From: Promethearchaeia archaeon | Lineage (GTDB): Archaea; Asgardarchaeota; Lokiarchaeia; Sigyniarchaeales; SOKP01 | DNA: 51,156 nt | Direction of reading: 5' to 3' | Assembly: GCA_029856155.1 (NCBI GenBank) | Contig: JAHQWL010000029.1 | Location: 1-51,156, forward strand | Shown here: one piece after another, positions 26,776 through 36,155 of the stretch | Layout of the letters: each line of letters opens with the position of its first letter | Numbering within the stretch: the first letter of the stretch is position 1 | Program-made: the position numbers and the translations under genes | Notes under the pieces: generated by a model | What the model was told of the DNA's origin: nothing | Database searches by the model: none | The model's input: the letters and a program-made list of their open reading frames with translations, nothing else

Positions 26776-27012
26776 TCATAAGTTCTCATACCTCACATCA
26801 AAAATCTTATTAACTAAATGGCATCCTCGATTATTCTCATCGCCAAAGATACATCTTTGGCGAATATCATTCTTTTTTTGTGAATATTTCATACACCCCC
26901 AACATTGTCCTTTAGCAAAACTGAACTTTTTTTTCTTATTCTCTTCTCTTATTTCTTCATATATTTCTAATGCAATTTCTTCAGTAATGGGTTTACCTTC
27001 TTTCGTAGTATA
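26776..27012 (-). pseudogene. Cys-rich small protein remnant without a start codon
   Basis: Minus-strand reading from 27012 gives 78 clean codons (YTTKEGKPITEEIALEIYEE ... GQCWGCMKYSQ ... RQRCIFGDENNRGC ...) ending in TGA at 26776-26778. Four cysteines (CWGC, RC, GC) suggest a small metal-binding protein. An in-frame TGA at 27013-27015 blocks it. Upstream of that the frame reaches a TAA with no ATG, GTG or TTG in between, and the region up to 27140 contains no ATG. The TGA could replace a Trp codon, or the 5' end may be lost. Recoding (e.g. selenocysteine) seems unlikely as there is still no start. The rest of 26771-27140 shows nothing else. Confidence 0.5.
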
Positions 27013-27140
27013 TCACTTTATTTTATTTGGTTGAAAATTTAGTTTCTCAAATTAATTTTGAAGTCTATTTTATTAATATCTTAAGTAGTCTAAATCTTGA
27101 GAAGTTTGATAAATATAAGAAATGAGACAAATTGTGTAAA

Positions 27141-27527
27141 TTATTTGGGCTTTTCTTCTATAGTGTCCTTGATTTCATTTTTAAACTCAGAAAAAGCACC
27201 TATTTGACCTTTAAAATTTTTTAATTTATCAGAATATAGTTTAAAAAACTTATCTGAGATCTTTTTTAATTCTTTATTTACTTTTTTTTGATTAAATTCT
27301 CTTGAAGAGTTCGCTACGAATATTAAACCACTCTGCTTTATAATGGTAAATCTTGTATTCTGTAATTCAAAATTTGACAAGCCTCCTTCAGCTAATTGTT
27401 CAGCAAAATGATTTAACGCACTCATCATTGCTCCAAAAAGTTGGGGAGAGACTGCTTTATCGAACTCTCTGTGAAATATTACAATCCCAGATTTATCTAA
27501 AATCCAAATATCTTGGAGTACCTTCAA
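27141..27527 (-). CDS. Longin-like domain protein
   Basis: A 128-residue protein consisting of one small alpha/beta domain. It shows the profilin-like longin pattern: IWILDKSGIVIFHREF (first hairpin), a small helix LFGAMMSALNHFAEQLAEGGL, then strands FELQNTRFTIIKQSGLIFVANSS, a helix KKVNKELKKISDKFFKLYSDKL and a polar tail. In eukaryotes such domains occur in trafficking complexes and regulate GTPases; Asgard archaea have many. TTG 27527 is chosen because AAGGAGGAT lies 7 nt upstream. First in a minus-strand run followed by ubiX, the prenyl synthase and the reductase, though its relation to lipid synthesis is unclear. Confidence 0.7.
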   Translation of the reverse strand: MKVLQDIWILDKSGIVIFHREFDKAVSPQLFGAMMSALNHFAEQLAEGGLSNFELQNTRFTIIKQSGLIFVANSSREFNQKKVNKELKKISDKFFKLYSDKLKNFKGQIGAFSEFKNEIKDTIEEKPK

Positions 27528-27692
27528 TTTTTATCCTCCTTGAATGCCTTCTAATATTTCAGATATCACTTATATTAATTTAGAAATGGAGCTTACTAAA
27601 TTAGTATTATTTTCAAATATTATAAATTATCATAAAGATTTTAATTTGCTTAATTGGTTGAAAAAATCAAATATTAGGAGTATATGTTCTCA

Positions 27693-28247
27693 TCACTCGT
27701 GATCCTCTCCCCATCTTTTTATCTCACTATCAATTCCAACATGGTCTAAGATCCTACCTACTATAAATTCTGTGAGGTCCTCTACACTTTTTGGTTTAAT
27801 ATAATATGATGGGATGGGTGGTAAAATCACAACACCTATTTTTGCTAGTTTAAGCATATTTTCAAGATGTATAGCACTGAAAGGAGTTTCTCTAACGACA
27901 AGTATTAATTTTCTCTTTTCCTTTATTATTACATCTGCAGCCCTCGTTATCAAATTATTCGCATATCCATTTGCAATTGCAGAAAGTGATTTCATTGAAC
28001 AAGGAATTACTATCATATTCTCCTCCTTATGAGAACCACTGGCAGGAGGTGCTAATAAATCATTCGCATCATAATTTTTATTCGCTAATTTTCGAATATC
28101 AGAAATATTGTAATCAGTCTCTACAGTTATTACTTTTTCAGCATTTTTTGAAATTATTAATTCTGTTTCAATTTTCTTTTTTCTCAGAGTTTCAAGAAGT
28201 TTGATTGCTAAATCAATTCCAGTGGCTCCGGTAATGGCGATTAACAT
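27693..28247 (-). CDS. ubiX: UbiX-like flavin prenyltransferase
   Basis: A 184-residue flavin prenyltransferase that attaches a dimethylallyl group to FMN, making the prenyl-FMN cofactor of UbiD-type decarboxylases. Motifs: IAITGATGIDLA (phosphate loop), VIPCSMKSLSAIANGYANNLITRAADV, KEKRKLILVVRETPFSAIHLENM and ILPPIPSYYIKP. The family is dodecameric and cytoplasmic. It is the obvious cofactor supplier for the UbiD-like decarboxylase at 20989-22299, and its prenyl donor is itself derived from this pathway. Confidence 0.93.
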   Translation of the reverse strand: MLIAITGATGIDLAIKLLETLRKKKIETELIISKNAEKVITVETDYNISDIRKLANKNYDANDLLAPPASGSHKEENMIVIPCSMKSLSAIANGYANNLITRAADVIIKEKRKLILVVRETPFSAIHLENMLKLAKIGVVILPPIPSYYIKPKSVEDLTEFIVGRILDHVGIDSEIKRWGEDHE

Positions 28248-28358
28248 TCAAGCTTTCTCATTTGTGTAATTAAAAAATAAAAAATATTATTGAACTTATT
28301 AATTCTTTTATGATTTTTAGTCTTTTCTTATTTTATATTGAACTGAAATTTTCACATT

Positions 28359-29426
28359 TCAGAATTTTCTCTCAAGTACAAAATTTAATAAATTTTCAAA
28401 GAATTCAGCTTCAGGCTGATTGATCTCACTATATAGTCTATCGAGAGATTGTTTAGCTCCATTGAAATATGACATTGCTAAATCTTTACATGAATTAACG
28501 ACGTCTACTTTAAGAAATAAATCTTTAACTTCCTGAACATCCTCATTTCTTATATATGGATTCTCTATAAGTTCTTCTAATCTAATCTTATCCTTTTGAT
28601 CTAATTTATTTAATGCTTCAATCAATAAACATGTCTTTTTTCCCTCTAATATATCTGAATCCGTTGGTTTTCCAGTAACTTTTTCATCCCCGAAAGTCCC
28701 TAAGATATCATCAATTATCTGGAAAATAATACCAAGATTGGTACCATAAATGGAAAGATCATTCATAAGCTTCTCATCTACTTTAGCATAATTTGCTCCT
28801 ATTAAAATAGATTTTTCGATTAATGCTCCTGTTTTTAGTGAAATCATCTTAATATAATCTGAAATTGTCAGATTTCTCTGGTTCACCATATCAGTTTCTA
28901 TTAAAACCCCATTTGCTATTTCTATAAACGCTTGTTCATAGTAATTAATTGCTCGAATATTAAGACTCTCTTCAAATTTGTTAAAAAAATATGCTTCTAA
29001 TCCTAAAAAAAATGCTGAATCACCACCAATGATCCCTATTGAATTACCAAAATCGATATCAGACATTTTCTTCAAATTGTATTGCTGATGGTAGTTACGA
29101 AACCTAAAATGAAAAGCGGGTTTTCCTCTCCTAAAATCATCCTTATCAATAATATCATCATGAATTAAGGAAGCATTATGAAGAAACTCTACTCCAATGC
29201 TAGGTAGAACAATTTTATCGTCTGATTTTTCATGGAAAGCATTAAATGTGGCAATACATAATAACGGTCGAATTCTTTTTCCCCCTGACAAGAAGTAGTT
29301 TTTTAATTCTGAATAGTAGTCTTTCAAAAAAGGATTTTGTACGCTTTCTAATTTTCGATCATAAACCATTTTAATTGCATTATTTATTTTAGGAATATAA
29401 TTTTGTGAATATTCCATAAATTTCAT
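28359..29426 (-). CDS. trans-Polyprenyl diphosphate synthase (GGPP/FPP synthase family)
   Basis: A 355-residue all-trans isoprenyl diphosphate synthase that condenses IPP with allylic diphosphates. GGKRIRP is at 48-54. The first Asp-rich motif DDIID is at 90-94, followed by the Arg pair (KDDFRRGKPA). KTGALIEKS and the second Asp-rich motif IIDDILGTFGDEKVTGKPTDSD are also present. The first motif is DDxxD without an insertion, as in archaeal/type I enzymes. The residues before it (HNASLIH) carry small side chains, compatible with C20 or longer products. The most likely role is GGPP for archaeal ether lipids. ATG 29426; a second ATG lies four codons in. Confidence 0.9.
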   Translation of the reverse strand: MKFMEYSQNYIPKINNAIKMVYDRKLESVQNPFLKDYYSELKNYFLSGGKRIRPLLCIATFNAFHEKSDDKIVLPSIGVEFLHNASLIHDDIIDKDDFRRGKPAFHFRFRNYHQQYNLKKMSDIDFGNSIGIIGGDSAFFLGLEAYFFNKFEESLNIRAINYYEQAFIEIANGVLIETDMVNQRNLTISDYIKMISLKTGALIEKSILIGANYAKVDEKLMNDLSIYGTNLGIIFQIIDDILGTFGDEKVTGKPTDSDILEGKKTCLLIEALNKLDQKDKIRLEELIENPYIRNEDVQEVKDLFLKVDVVNSCKDLAMSYFNGAKQSLDRLYSEINQPEAEFFENLLNFVLERKF

Positions 29427-29709
29427 TGTAAATCACAACTCTCTACTAATAAATGTATTTTTATAATCTTATACTACATTTAATTTGGTAAAATAAAAGG
29501 AATTTCAGATTTTCAATACTCTTAACAATTAGAGAACAAGTAATTGTAGTAAAATAACTAAATTTATTTATTATATTTCAGTTTGATTTTTATAAGTGAA
29601 ATTATCAGAGAAATTCAGAAAACTGAAATTATGATATGTTAAGGTGGATCTATTAGAGCATGGTAATAAAGATATTGAGATTAGGATGGAGAAAACCCTG
29701 TGATTAAAT

Positions 29710-30828
29710 TTAAAGTAATCTTTTCATTATAATTTCAGAACTACGATACTTTTCCCAAAGAGACAGGAATTTTTTTAAATTCTCATCATTTTGGAATATT
29801 TGATCGCGAGCTATTCTTTTAGCTTTAAGGACACGGAGAAATTTTTTATCTAAGTTTTTCTCATAATAAATACCAAGTTTATCCAATCTATCTCTTTTCT
29901 CGCAAGTCTTAATAGTCTCAATTGCGATTTGCCCACTCATCATTGCATAAGGAATTCCTTTTCCACTTATAGGATCTACGATTCCACCAGCATCACCTAC
30001 AGCAAACACATTATCCTCGTACAATTTAGGTCGTAGACCTACTGGAATGAGGTGCGATTTAAAAATTTTTAATTCAGTACCTTTTAGTGCGTTTTTAACG
30101 AAAGTCAAATTCTCAAATTTTTTAAATTCCTCCCGAGAATTATTAACTAAGTTTATTTGATTACCCCATCCTACGGTAATTGTTTCGGCTTTTGGAAATA
30201 ACCATGCATAACCAATGGGAATAAGATTTTTTATACCAAAAAATGCATGAACTGTATCACTGCCTAACATTTTACTAATAAATGCTTTAGAAGTTTTCAT
30301 TTCTTTAGTAATTGTTAAAATTAAATTTTTTTTTTCGAAATATGGCCATCCTAATAATTTCAGAGTTGTAGAGGTGGCTCCATCAGAAGCAATTATGTAT
30401 TTAACAATATATTTTCCCTTTTTGGTGCTAACCCTATAAAGACTATCTATTTTTTCAATATTAATTAAAGGTTCACTTTCCTTCAGAATTGCACCACTAT
30501 CCACTGCCATATCACTTAGAAATTTATCAAATGTACTTCGCCATATGGTTGCCCCTTTTCCTTTTTTAGAAAATCTATCCCCATCAACATGATGAAGCTC
30601 CAAGGATTCAAACTTACGACTAATTTTTTCCTCAGGATAATCTATCTTTTCTACTAACTCCCAACCTATAGCACCACCACAAGCTTTATATCGCCCTTTA
30701 TCTCCAATCATATCTTTTTCAATAATGCAGGTCTTATAACCATTTTCAGCAGCTATTTTCCCTGCAATAGAACCACCTGGACCTGCCCCTATGATAAATA
30801 CATCAAAATCAGTTTTTAAATTTTCCAT
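29710..30828 (-). CDS. Geranylgeranyl reductase family FAD enzyme
   Basis: A 372-residue flavoprotein of the digeranylgeranylglycerophospholipid reductase family, which saturates the isoprenoid chains of archaeal lipids or geranylgeranyl groups. It has an N-terminal FAD dinucleotide motif (IIGAGPGGSIAGKIAAENGY), the KACGGAIGWE segment near the substrate cavity, YIIASDGATS, and the second FAD motif FAVGDAGGIVDPISGKGI. Placement beside the prenyl synthase and the mevalonate operon supports a membrane-lipid role. A 283-nt gap, in which I see nothing, separates it from the prenyl synthase. Confidence 0.88.
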   Translation of the reverse strand: MENLKTDFDVFIIGAGPGGSIAGKIAAENGYKTCIIEKDMIGDKGRYKACGGAIGWELVEKIDYPEEKISRKFESLELHHVDGDRFSKKGKGATIWRSTFDKFLSDMAVDSGAILKESEPLINIEKIDSLYRVSTKKGKYIVKYIIASDGATSTTLKLLGWPYFEKKNLILTITKEMKTSKAFISKMLGSDTVHAFFGIKNLIPIGYAWLFPKAETITVGWGNQINLVNNSREEFKKFENLTFVKNALKGTELKIFKSHLIPVGLRPKLYEDNVFAVGDAGGIVDPISGKGIPYAMMSGQIAIETIKTCEKRDRLDKLGIYYEKNLDKKFLRVLKAKRIARDQIFQNDENLKKFLSLWEKYRSSEIIMKRLL

Positions 30829-30994
30829 AATTTAACCTAATTAAATTATTGATAGTAAGAAAGATAGAATATATTACCCTTTTTAAGCAATTTCAAATAA
30901 AAACGATTATTAAAGTTTTCACTTCATTAAATTAAATCCAGATTTTGTTTCGTTCCCTTAATTCTAAAGGTTTATTGCCCTACATACCATAAAA

Positions 30995-33790
30995 TCACTC
31001 TAATATATCACAATCAATTTTAAATGTAGCAATGACATGTGGTTCTAAAGATACTTCAAGTTTATTCTTGAGATAATTGTCGATTGTAGCTTTAATTTTA
31101 TTTTTAGGTTTTTCTTCGAGAAAGTTAACAATTTCAACGTTTTTTATTGAAATCTCTTTAAAAAATTCCAACTTTGCTTTTTGTAAGGAAGGTGATATAT
31201 TATAAACTCGAATAATTAGATAATCTCCCTTTTCTGCTTTTTTCAAAGCACTTAAAATAATATTCTTGTTATCTATGTCTAAAAAGCTTAATTCACTTGG
31301 AAGAAAAGTGTTCATGTTCTTCTCTGATAGTTTATTAAATTCTGATAATACACCGTTTCGTGACAAAATTAATAATTCTGAACTTCTAAGAGTTGAGTTT
31401 AACATTAGAGGAAATATTGGTTTTAATGGACAATTAAACTCTTTTCCTTTAATATGAATTTCTGAATCCCACCAATTGGATTTAAATTCATCAATTATTA
31501 AAGATAACTCAAACTCATGATGTCCAAGACATTGAGCTTCTGGAGTATTAAGACTTGGTCCGGCATCGTTTCTTCTAGAATCTATATTATGTCTTGAAAG
31601 CCATTCAATGCAACGAAGAAGTGTAATTGCTATTTTAATTGTCCCATTTTCATCCATAATTGCTTCATATTCAGGTAATCCTCGATTCAAAACTGCAAAG
31701 CATTTTGACTTATCATGGGCTAGAATAAAATCCTTTTGATGGTTCGTTTTAGAAGGTTTTTGTGCCCAATGTCTCCCATTAGGCAACAAAATATTTCTAG
31801 GAACAACATAAAAATGGCCATCACAGAAAACCCTATCTGTTGTTATTTTGGAAGGAAAAATTACTCTAATTCTATGATCTTTACTATTATTTTCCAAATT
31901 TATTTTAAAATCAATACGATTAATACCTTTATACAAAGAGATATAAAGATTAATGATATTGTTTATATTTTTGTCTTCTCTTTGTAAACGATCTAATGTT
32001 AAAGACACAGGTAATTTCATTATCATTTTAATTTTTAATGTTTGTTGAGTTGGACCATATAGAAAAATTGAATTTTCTAAAATTTCTGTATCCTTAGTAG
32101 TATATTTTTTGTCTATTTGTTTGTGTGTGGGGCCTGAAAAATCATATTCATCTCCCCAATCACCTACATCCTCAAATTGACAAACATTTTCAAACCAAAC
32201 AGCATTTTTTTTATCATAGACATTGATTTGGCCTTGTTTTTTTACCTCTACCTTATAAAATTCATTTTCAATTTCATTTTCTTCCAAATTAATCTCAAAT
32301 TTGTCATTTTTATTTCTTTTAGGTTCATCTTTGAGTAAAATGTAATAGACTCTATAACCACATGCTGGAACATCAGCAATAAATGAAAACTGATAATTAA
32401 TATCATTTTCCGTAGAAAATCTGGGATTTATAGGAGTGGGAACACCTTGATATTCAATTTCCTCATCAAATGAATCAACTATCTTAAAATCTTTGGGAAA
32501 TCCATTCTGATTTTTTATCATTCTCGAAATGGCATTAAAAATTACAATATCTCTTCGCTTCCAAGGTAATGGATTAAATACGATTAAAGCAATTCTACTC
32601 TTCACTTGATTTTTAATTGAAATTAAATCTGAAAGATATTGAAATGAGATATTGAATATTTCATTTCCTATTTGTTCCGCCCAATCAAACCGAGTTGCCA
32701 TTTCCTTATGAACCTGATCAATACTACAACCACAAATCGAATCATGAGGATGATTTTTAATTAACCACTTTAACCCGCTTCTTATATAAGAATATGGGTA
32801 AGAAAACTTCTGGTATTTATCTAAGAGCCATGTAATTGCAGAAATTGGTTCAGTATACTTTTCAAAAATGTATTCTATTTTTGAATTTCTCTGTTTTATC
32901 CATATTCTAGCAGAAAATACCCCGGATAAAAGGTTTGAATATTTTGCACCTCTAAGTTCTCCTTGAAAAGATTTCAATTTTGGTTTTATAGTAAGAATTT
33001 TATTAATATAGTACTCAAAATCATTCTGTTCTAATAATACATCAGGATAGAGTTGATTCCATTGTTTAACGATATCTGCGATTTTTGGATTTGCCTCATA
33101 ATGATCTGAGCCATTATTGAGTAATAATAGTGGTGTTGCTGTATATTGTTCTAAATCAGCAATAACCCTCCTGATCTTTTCCAGAGCATTCTTATAGATT
33201 CCATCTTCTAAAGATATGTTTAAAAAAGCTAAAGATCCATAACCTCTTATGAGATGAATACCTAAAACTGATGCTGCATTTCCTGGAGAATCCCAAAAAA
33301 ATTCCATATTTAGTTCATTTTCTATAAATTCATTACCAAAACCTCTTTCAAAGATAATAGATGAATGATCAAATCCATAAGCGATTTGTGGTAATTGAGC
33401 TATATGACCGAACGGATCAGGAATATAAAGCGTATTCATTATCCTTCCAAATCCTCTAGCAATCTGATGTCCAATCATAAGATTTCTAATTAGTGATTCA
33501 CCACTTACTAAAAATTCATCTGGGAGAACGTACATAGGACCAATAGATAGTCTTCCTTGTTTCACATAATCTCTTACTTCCTCTTCTCTTTCAGGTCTTA
33601 CTTCTAAGTAATCCTCTAGTGGGATTACCTGGCCATCGAGTGTGAAATTTTTATAATCTAGATCAGTTTTTAGAATATTCAATAATTTATCCATCATAAT
33701 TACAAGTTTAGCACGAAACTCTTGAAAAGAGAGGTACCATTCCCGATCCCAGTGAGTTTCTGGAACGATTATTATATTATTAGCTTTCAT
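30995..33790 (-). CDS. GH38 alpha-mannosidase
   Basis: A 931-residue glycoside hydrolase family 38 enzyme, cleaving alpha-mannosides with a Zn-assisted retaining mechanism. Catalytic-domain landmarks: the metal pair in VPETHWDREWY, the nucleophile Asp in YIPDPFGHIAQLPQI, LLLNNGSDH and the metal-binding HPHDSICGCSIDQVHKEM. The middle helical domain and the large C-terminal beta-sandwich (from about residue 430; WGDEYDFSGP, YEAIMDENG, GPSLNTPEAQ) are complete. No signal peptide, so it is probably cytoplasmic and may turn over glycans. Next genes on the same strand are the membrane PHP protein and a phosphodiesterase. Confidence 0.9.
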   Translation of the reverse strand: MKANNIIIVPETHWDREWYLSFQEFRAKLVIMMDKLLNILKTDLDYKNFTLDGQVIPLEDYLEVRPEREEEVRDYVKQGRLSIGPMYVLPDEFLVSGESLIRNLMIGHQIARGFGRIMNTLYIPDPFGHIAQLPQIAYGFDHSSIIFERGFGNEFIENELNMEFFWDSPGNAASVLGIHLIRGYGSLAFLNISLEDGIYKNALEKIRRVIADLEQYTATPLLLLNNGSDHYEANPKIADIVKQWNQLYPDVLLEQNDFEYYINKILTIKPKLKSFQGELRGAKYSNLLSGVFSARIWIKQRNSKIEYIFEKYTEPISAITWLLDKYQKFSYPYSYIRSGLKWLIKNHPHDSICGCSIDQVHKEMATRFDWAEQIGNEIFNISFQYLSDLISIKNQVKSRIALIVFNPLPWKRRDIVIFNAISRMIKNQNGFPKDFKIVDSFDEEIEYQGVPTPINPRFSTENDINYQFSFIADVPACGYRVYYILLKDEPKRNKNDKFEINLEENEIENEFYKVEVKKQGQINVYDKKNAVWFENVCQFEDVGDWGDEYDFSGPTHKQIDKKYTTKDTEILENSIFLYGPTQQTLKIKMIMKLPVSLTLDRLQREDKNINNIINLYISLYKGINRIDFKINLENNSKDHRIRVIFPSKITTDRVFCDGHFYVVPRNILLPNGRHWAQKPSKTNHQKDFILAHDKSKCFAVLNRGLPEYEAIMDENGTIKIAITLLRCIEWLSRHNIDSRRNDAGPSLNTPEAQCLGHHEFELSLIIDEFKSNWWDSEIHIKGKEFNCPLKPIFPLMLNSTLRSSELLILSRNGVLSEFNKLSEKNMNTFLPSELSFLDIDNKNIILSALKKAEKGDYLIIRVYNISPSLQKAKLEFFKEISIKNVEIVNFLEEKPKNKIKATIDNYLKNKLEVSLEPHVIATFKIDCDILE

Positions 33791-33881
33791 CTCAAATAGC
33801 CTTTAGTCAAAAATCCTAATTGAGTTTGTTAAAGATTTGTCTAATATAAATTAATTGAATCTTATCAAAAATAAGGAATCT

Positions 33882-36044
33882 TTAATATTCCACCCAAATA
33901 GGTCCAGCATAAGACATTCTTCCATTCTCTCCAACAACACGGATCAAATAAAAATCATAACCATTTGTATTTAAAGTACTAGGATCAATCGGATTATCAC
34001 TATATTGATTTATATAATAATTATTTCCTCTTTTGATGCAACTATTTTCATACGATATCCCTGTAATAGGTTCCGTGTCAATTATAGTAATATTTACTAT
34101 TGGTGAAGATATTTGTTCAGTGTGCCATAACTTCCCGTTTTTAATAATTTCAATGGTTGCATTCCAATTTGGAATCCAATTTGGTGTGACTGAAGCAGCT
34201 TTAGACTTTTGTGCAATTGGAGCCCCATCTTGAGCCAGAAAGACATTTATTTCTCTATGTCCGGTTGAACTACTTGCTATAAATGTTGAACCATCTCCTA
34301 CATCGGTTCCATTTATCTGAAATATAAGAATCGGCCGCCCATGGTCTGAATTTGCATAAATTCTTTGGTTTTCTATTCCACTGAAAACTCCTTCTCTTGT
34401 AAGATTGCTTACATAAACAGCAGTTAAACCTCCAGGATAAGGATGTTCGTTTCGAGTATGCCATAAACTAAAAGGACGTTGATGTCCAATATATGCTCTT
34501 GTATGACTTAAACTATGACCTGGATGACCATCATGCTCATCACTATCAACATACATTGTCATTCTATACCCCATAGTAAATGCATCAACGACTGAAGAAC
34601 CATTAGTATAGATTGGAGGTGCATCAATAGCACCTACATAATTTAATTCATGGCGCTGTTCAAAGAGAAACTCTCCGTGAACAGAAGATACTTCTGCTAT
34701 TTTGACATATTTTGGATTATTATATGTCCAATCTTGAATATAAGCCTCTTTGGTGGAATGATGCGGTAGTGCTAATGCCCTTACCCCATGGGTTGATGTG
34801 AAATCATCAAGAACATTCCATAACGCTTGAGGAGACTTAACAGTAAAATATGAATCGAGTACGGGAGACTTTAATAATGTATTTCCACTGAAAATACAAA
34901 CGTAGTGACCTGTTCTGACACATGTCCATTCTATACCATGTAGTGTTACAAAATTATTAGGTTCATACCAATTATTAGTACTGGCTTCAAGATTATTAAG
35001 CGACCATGGAGTAAATAGCATAATCTCTGCATGATCTGTTAGAGCATAAAAATCAAGACATGCAATATGTTTTGCATAATAAAATGAATGACCAGGTGTG
35101 CCTGTACCATCAGAGAGTTGAGAGTGTGTATGAAGATCTCCCCAAACTATAAATGGATCTGATAAGGAATAATTATTTACTATAATAGGATTGCTATAAT
35201 ATGTATTTTTAGTTACACTATCATTTACTAAAATATAATGGAAGCCCGGAGTAGTAATACTAGCTTGAAATACATGTCTTCCGTTATCCTTACCATCTCT
35301 AATTTCATAAGCAATATCAGAACCAAATATTTGACCTGAAAATCTATATGGCTCTGGTAAATTTGCTTCAGCATTTATGATTATATCATAATTAGTGAGA
35401 TTGTATGATTTTATTGAGAATTCTACTTTTCCCTTATATACGGCACTTAAACGTTCAAAAGGATCCCAAGCTTCAATCGTGATATCAAATGTTTCATTAA
35501 TTTTAACCATAGTAGGAGCATTTACCCATAAAAGCCTAGGATTATTGTCAAACATTACCCCTAAATCAATACTAACAGAAGTCCATAAAGTAATCGGTAT
35601 GAATATAATAATTAACTCAATTGCTCTATGTTTTTTCTTTGATAATCTCTCATAACTCTGAGACCACTGAATTATTTTTTTAACAGTTATTTTTTTCCTC
35701 TTTAAAATCTCTAAAATAAGTAAAAATACTGAATAGGATATAATGAAAATAACTGAATACCAAATTACGATCTGAAGAGGAGCGATTTCTTTATAGAAAT
35801 GAACAAAAACCGTAACAATACCAATAGAAATCGCTAATATAATTCCATTTCGTTTCCAAGCGTTATCTTTTAAGAAAATATAATACATAACACCAATAAA
35901 TAAACCAATCACACACCAAAAATACCAAAAAAGTGTTACAATACCAAATCCGTAAATAATTAATCTAGGCATACGCCTTAAACGAGGCCATTGTCTATTT
36001 GATGATAATTCTTTATTATTATTTCGTTTCTTTGTTTTTTTCAT
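33882..36044 (-). CDS. Membrane-anchored PHP/DUF3604-like metal-dependent phosphoesterase
   Basis: A 720-residue protein. The N-terminus is basic and is followed by four membrane helices (about residues 28-170: IIYGFGIVTLFWYF, GIILAISIGIVTVF, VIWYSVIFIISYSVF, LIIIFIPITLWTSV). A beta-rich region comes next. The PHP-type metal domain starts at about residue 300, with WGDLHTHSQLSDG, ALTDHAE, LHGIEWTC, LPHHSTKEAY and a DEHDGHPGH motif. These fit the CehA/McbA-DUF3604 group of trinuclear-metal hydrolases. A C-terminal beta-sandwich with sequons (NGT, NWT) completes it. The catalytic part is predicted to be outside the cell. Substrate unknown; phosphate esters are typical of PHP domains. Confidence 0.82.
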   Translation of the reverse strand: MKKTKKRNNNKELSSNRQWPRLRRMPRLIIYGFGIVTLFWYFWCVIGLFIGVMYYIFLKDNAWKRNGIILAISIGIVTVFVHFYKEIAPLQIVIWYSVIFIISYSVFLLILEILKRKKITVKKIIQWSQSYERLSKKKHRAIELIIIFIPITLWTSVSIDLGVMFDNNPRLLWVNAPTMVKINETFDITIEAWDPFERLSAVYKGKVEFSIKSYNLTNYDIIINAEANLPEPYRFSGQIFGSDIAYEIRDGKDNGRHVFQASITTPGFHYILVNDSVTKNTYYSNPIIVNNYSLSDPFIVWGDLHTHSQLSDGTGTPGHSFYYAKHIACLDFYALTDHAEIMLFTPWSLNNLEASTNNWYEPNNFVTLHGIEWTCVRTGHYVCIFSGNTLLKSPVLDSYFTVKSPQALWNVLDDFTSTHGVRALALPHHSTKEAYIQDWTYNNPKYVKIAEVSSVHGEFLFEQRHELNYVGAIDAPPIYTNGSSVVDAFTMGYRMTMYVDSDEHDGHPGHSLSHTRAYIGHQRPFSLWHTRNEHPYPGGLTAVYVSNLTREGVFSGIENQRIYANSDHGRPILIFQINGTDVGDGSTFIASSSTGHREINVFLAQDGAPIAQKSKAASVTPNWIPNWNATIEIIKNGKLWHTEQISSPIVNITIIDTEPITGISYENSCIKRGNNYYINQYSDNPIDPSTLNTNGYDFYLIRVVGENGRMSYAGPIWVEY

Positions 36045-36155
36045 AAATCAAAGTTAATTAAAGATGTTAATAAAAATTATTTTTTGAAAAAACTTAGAAA
36101 TTTTTGTCTAATAATTATTTTATTTATCTAACTATATAAAAAAAAAATTAAAACT

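Noticed and set aside
26776..27015. Selenocysteine at the in-frame TGA
   Set aside because: Even if the TGA is read through, no ATG, GTG or TTG start exists before the next in-frame stop.
29640..29702. Short plus-strand ORF (19 codons, GTG start) upstream of the reductase's 3' end
   Set aside because: Too short and without supporting features, despite an AAGG upstream.
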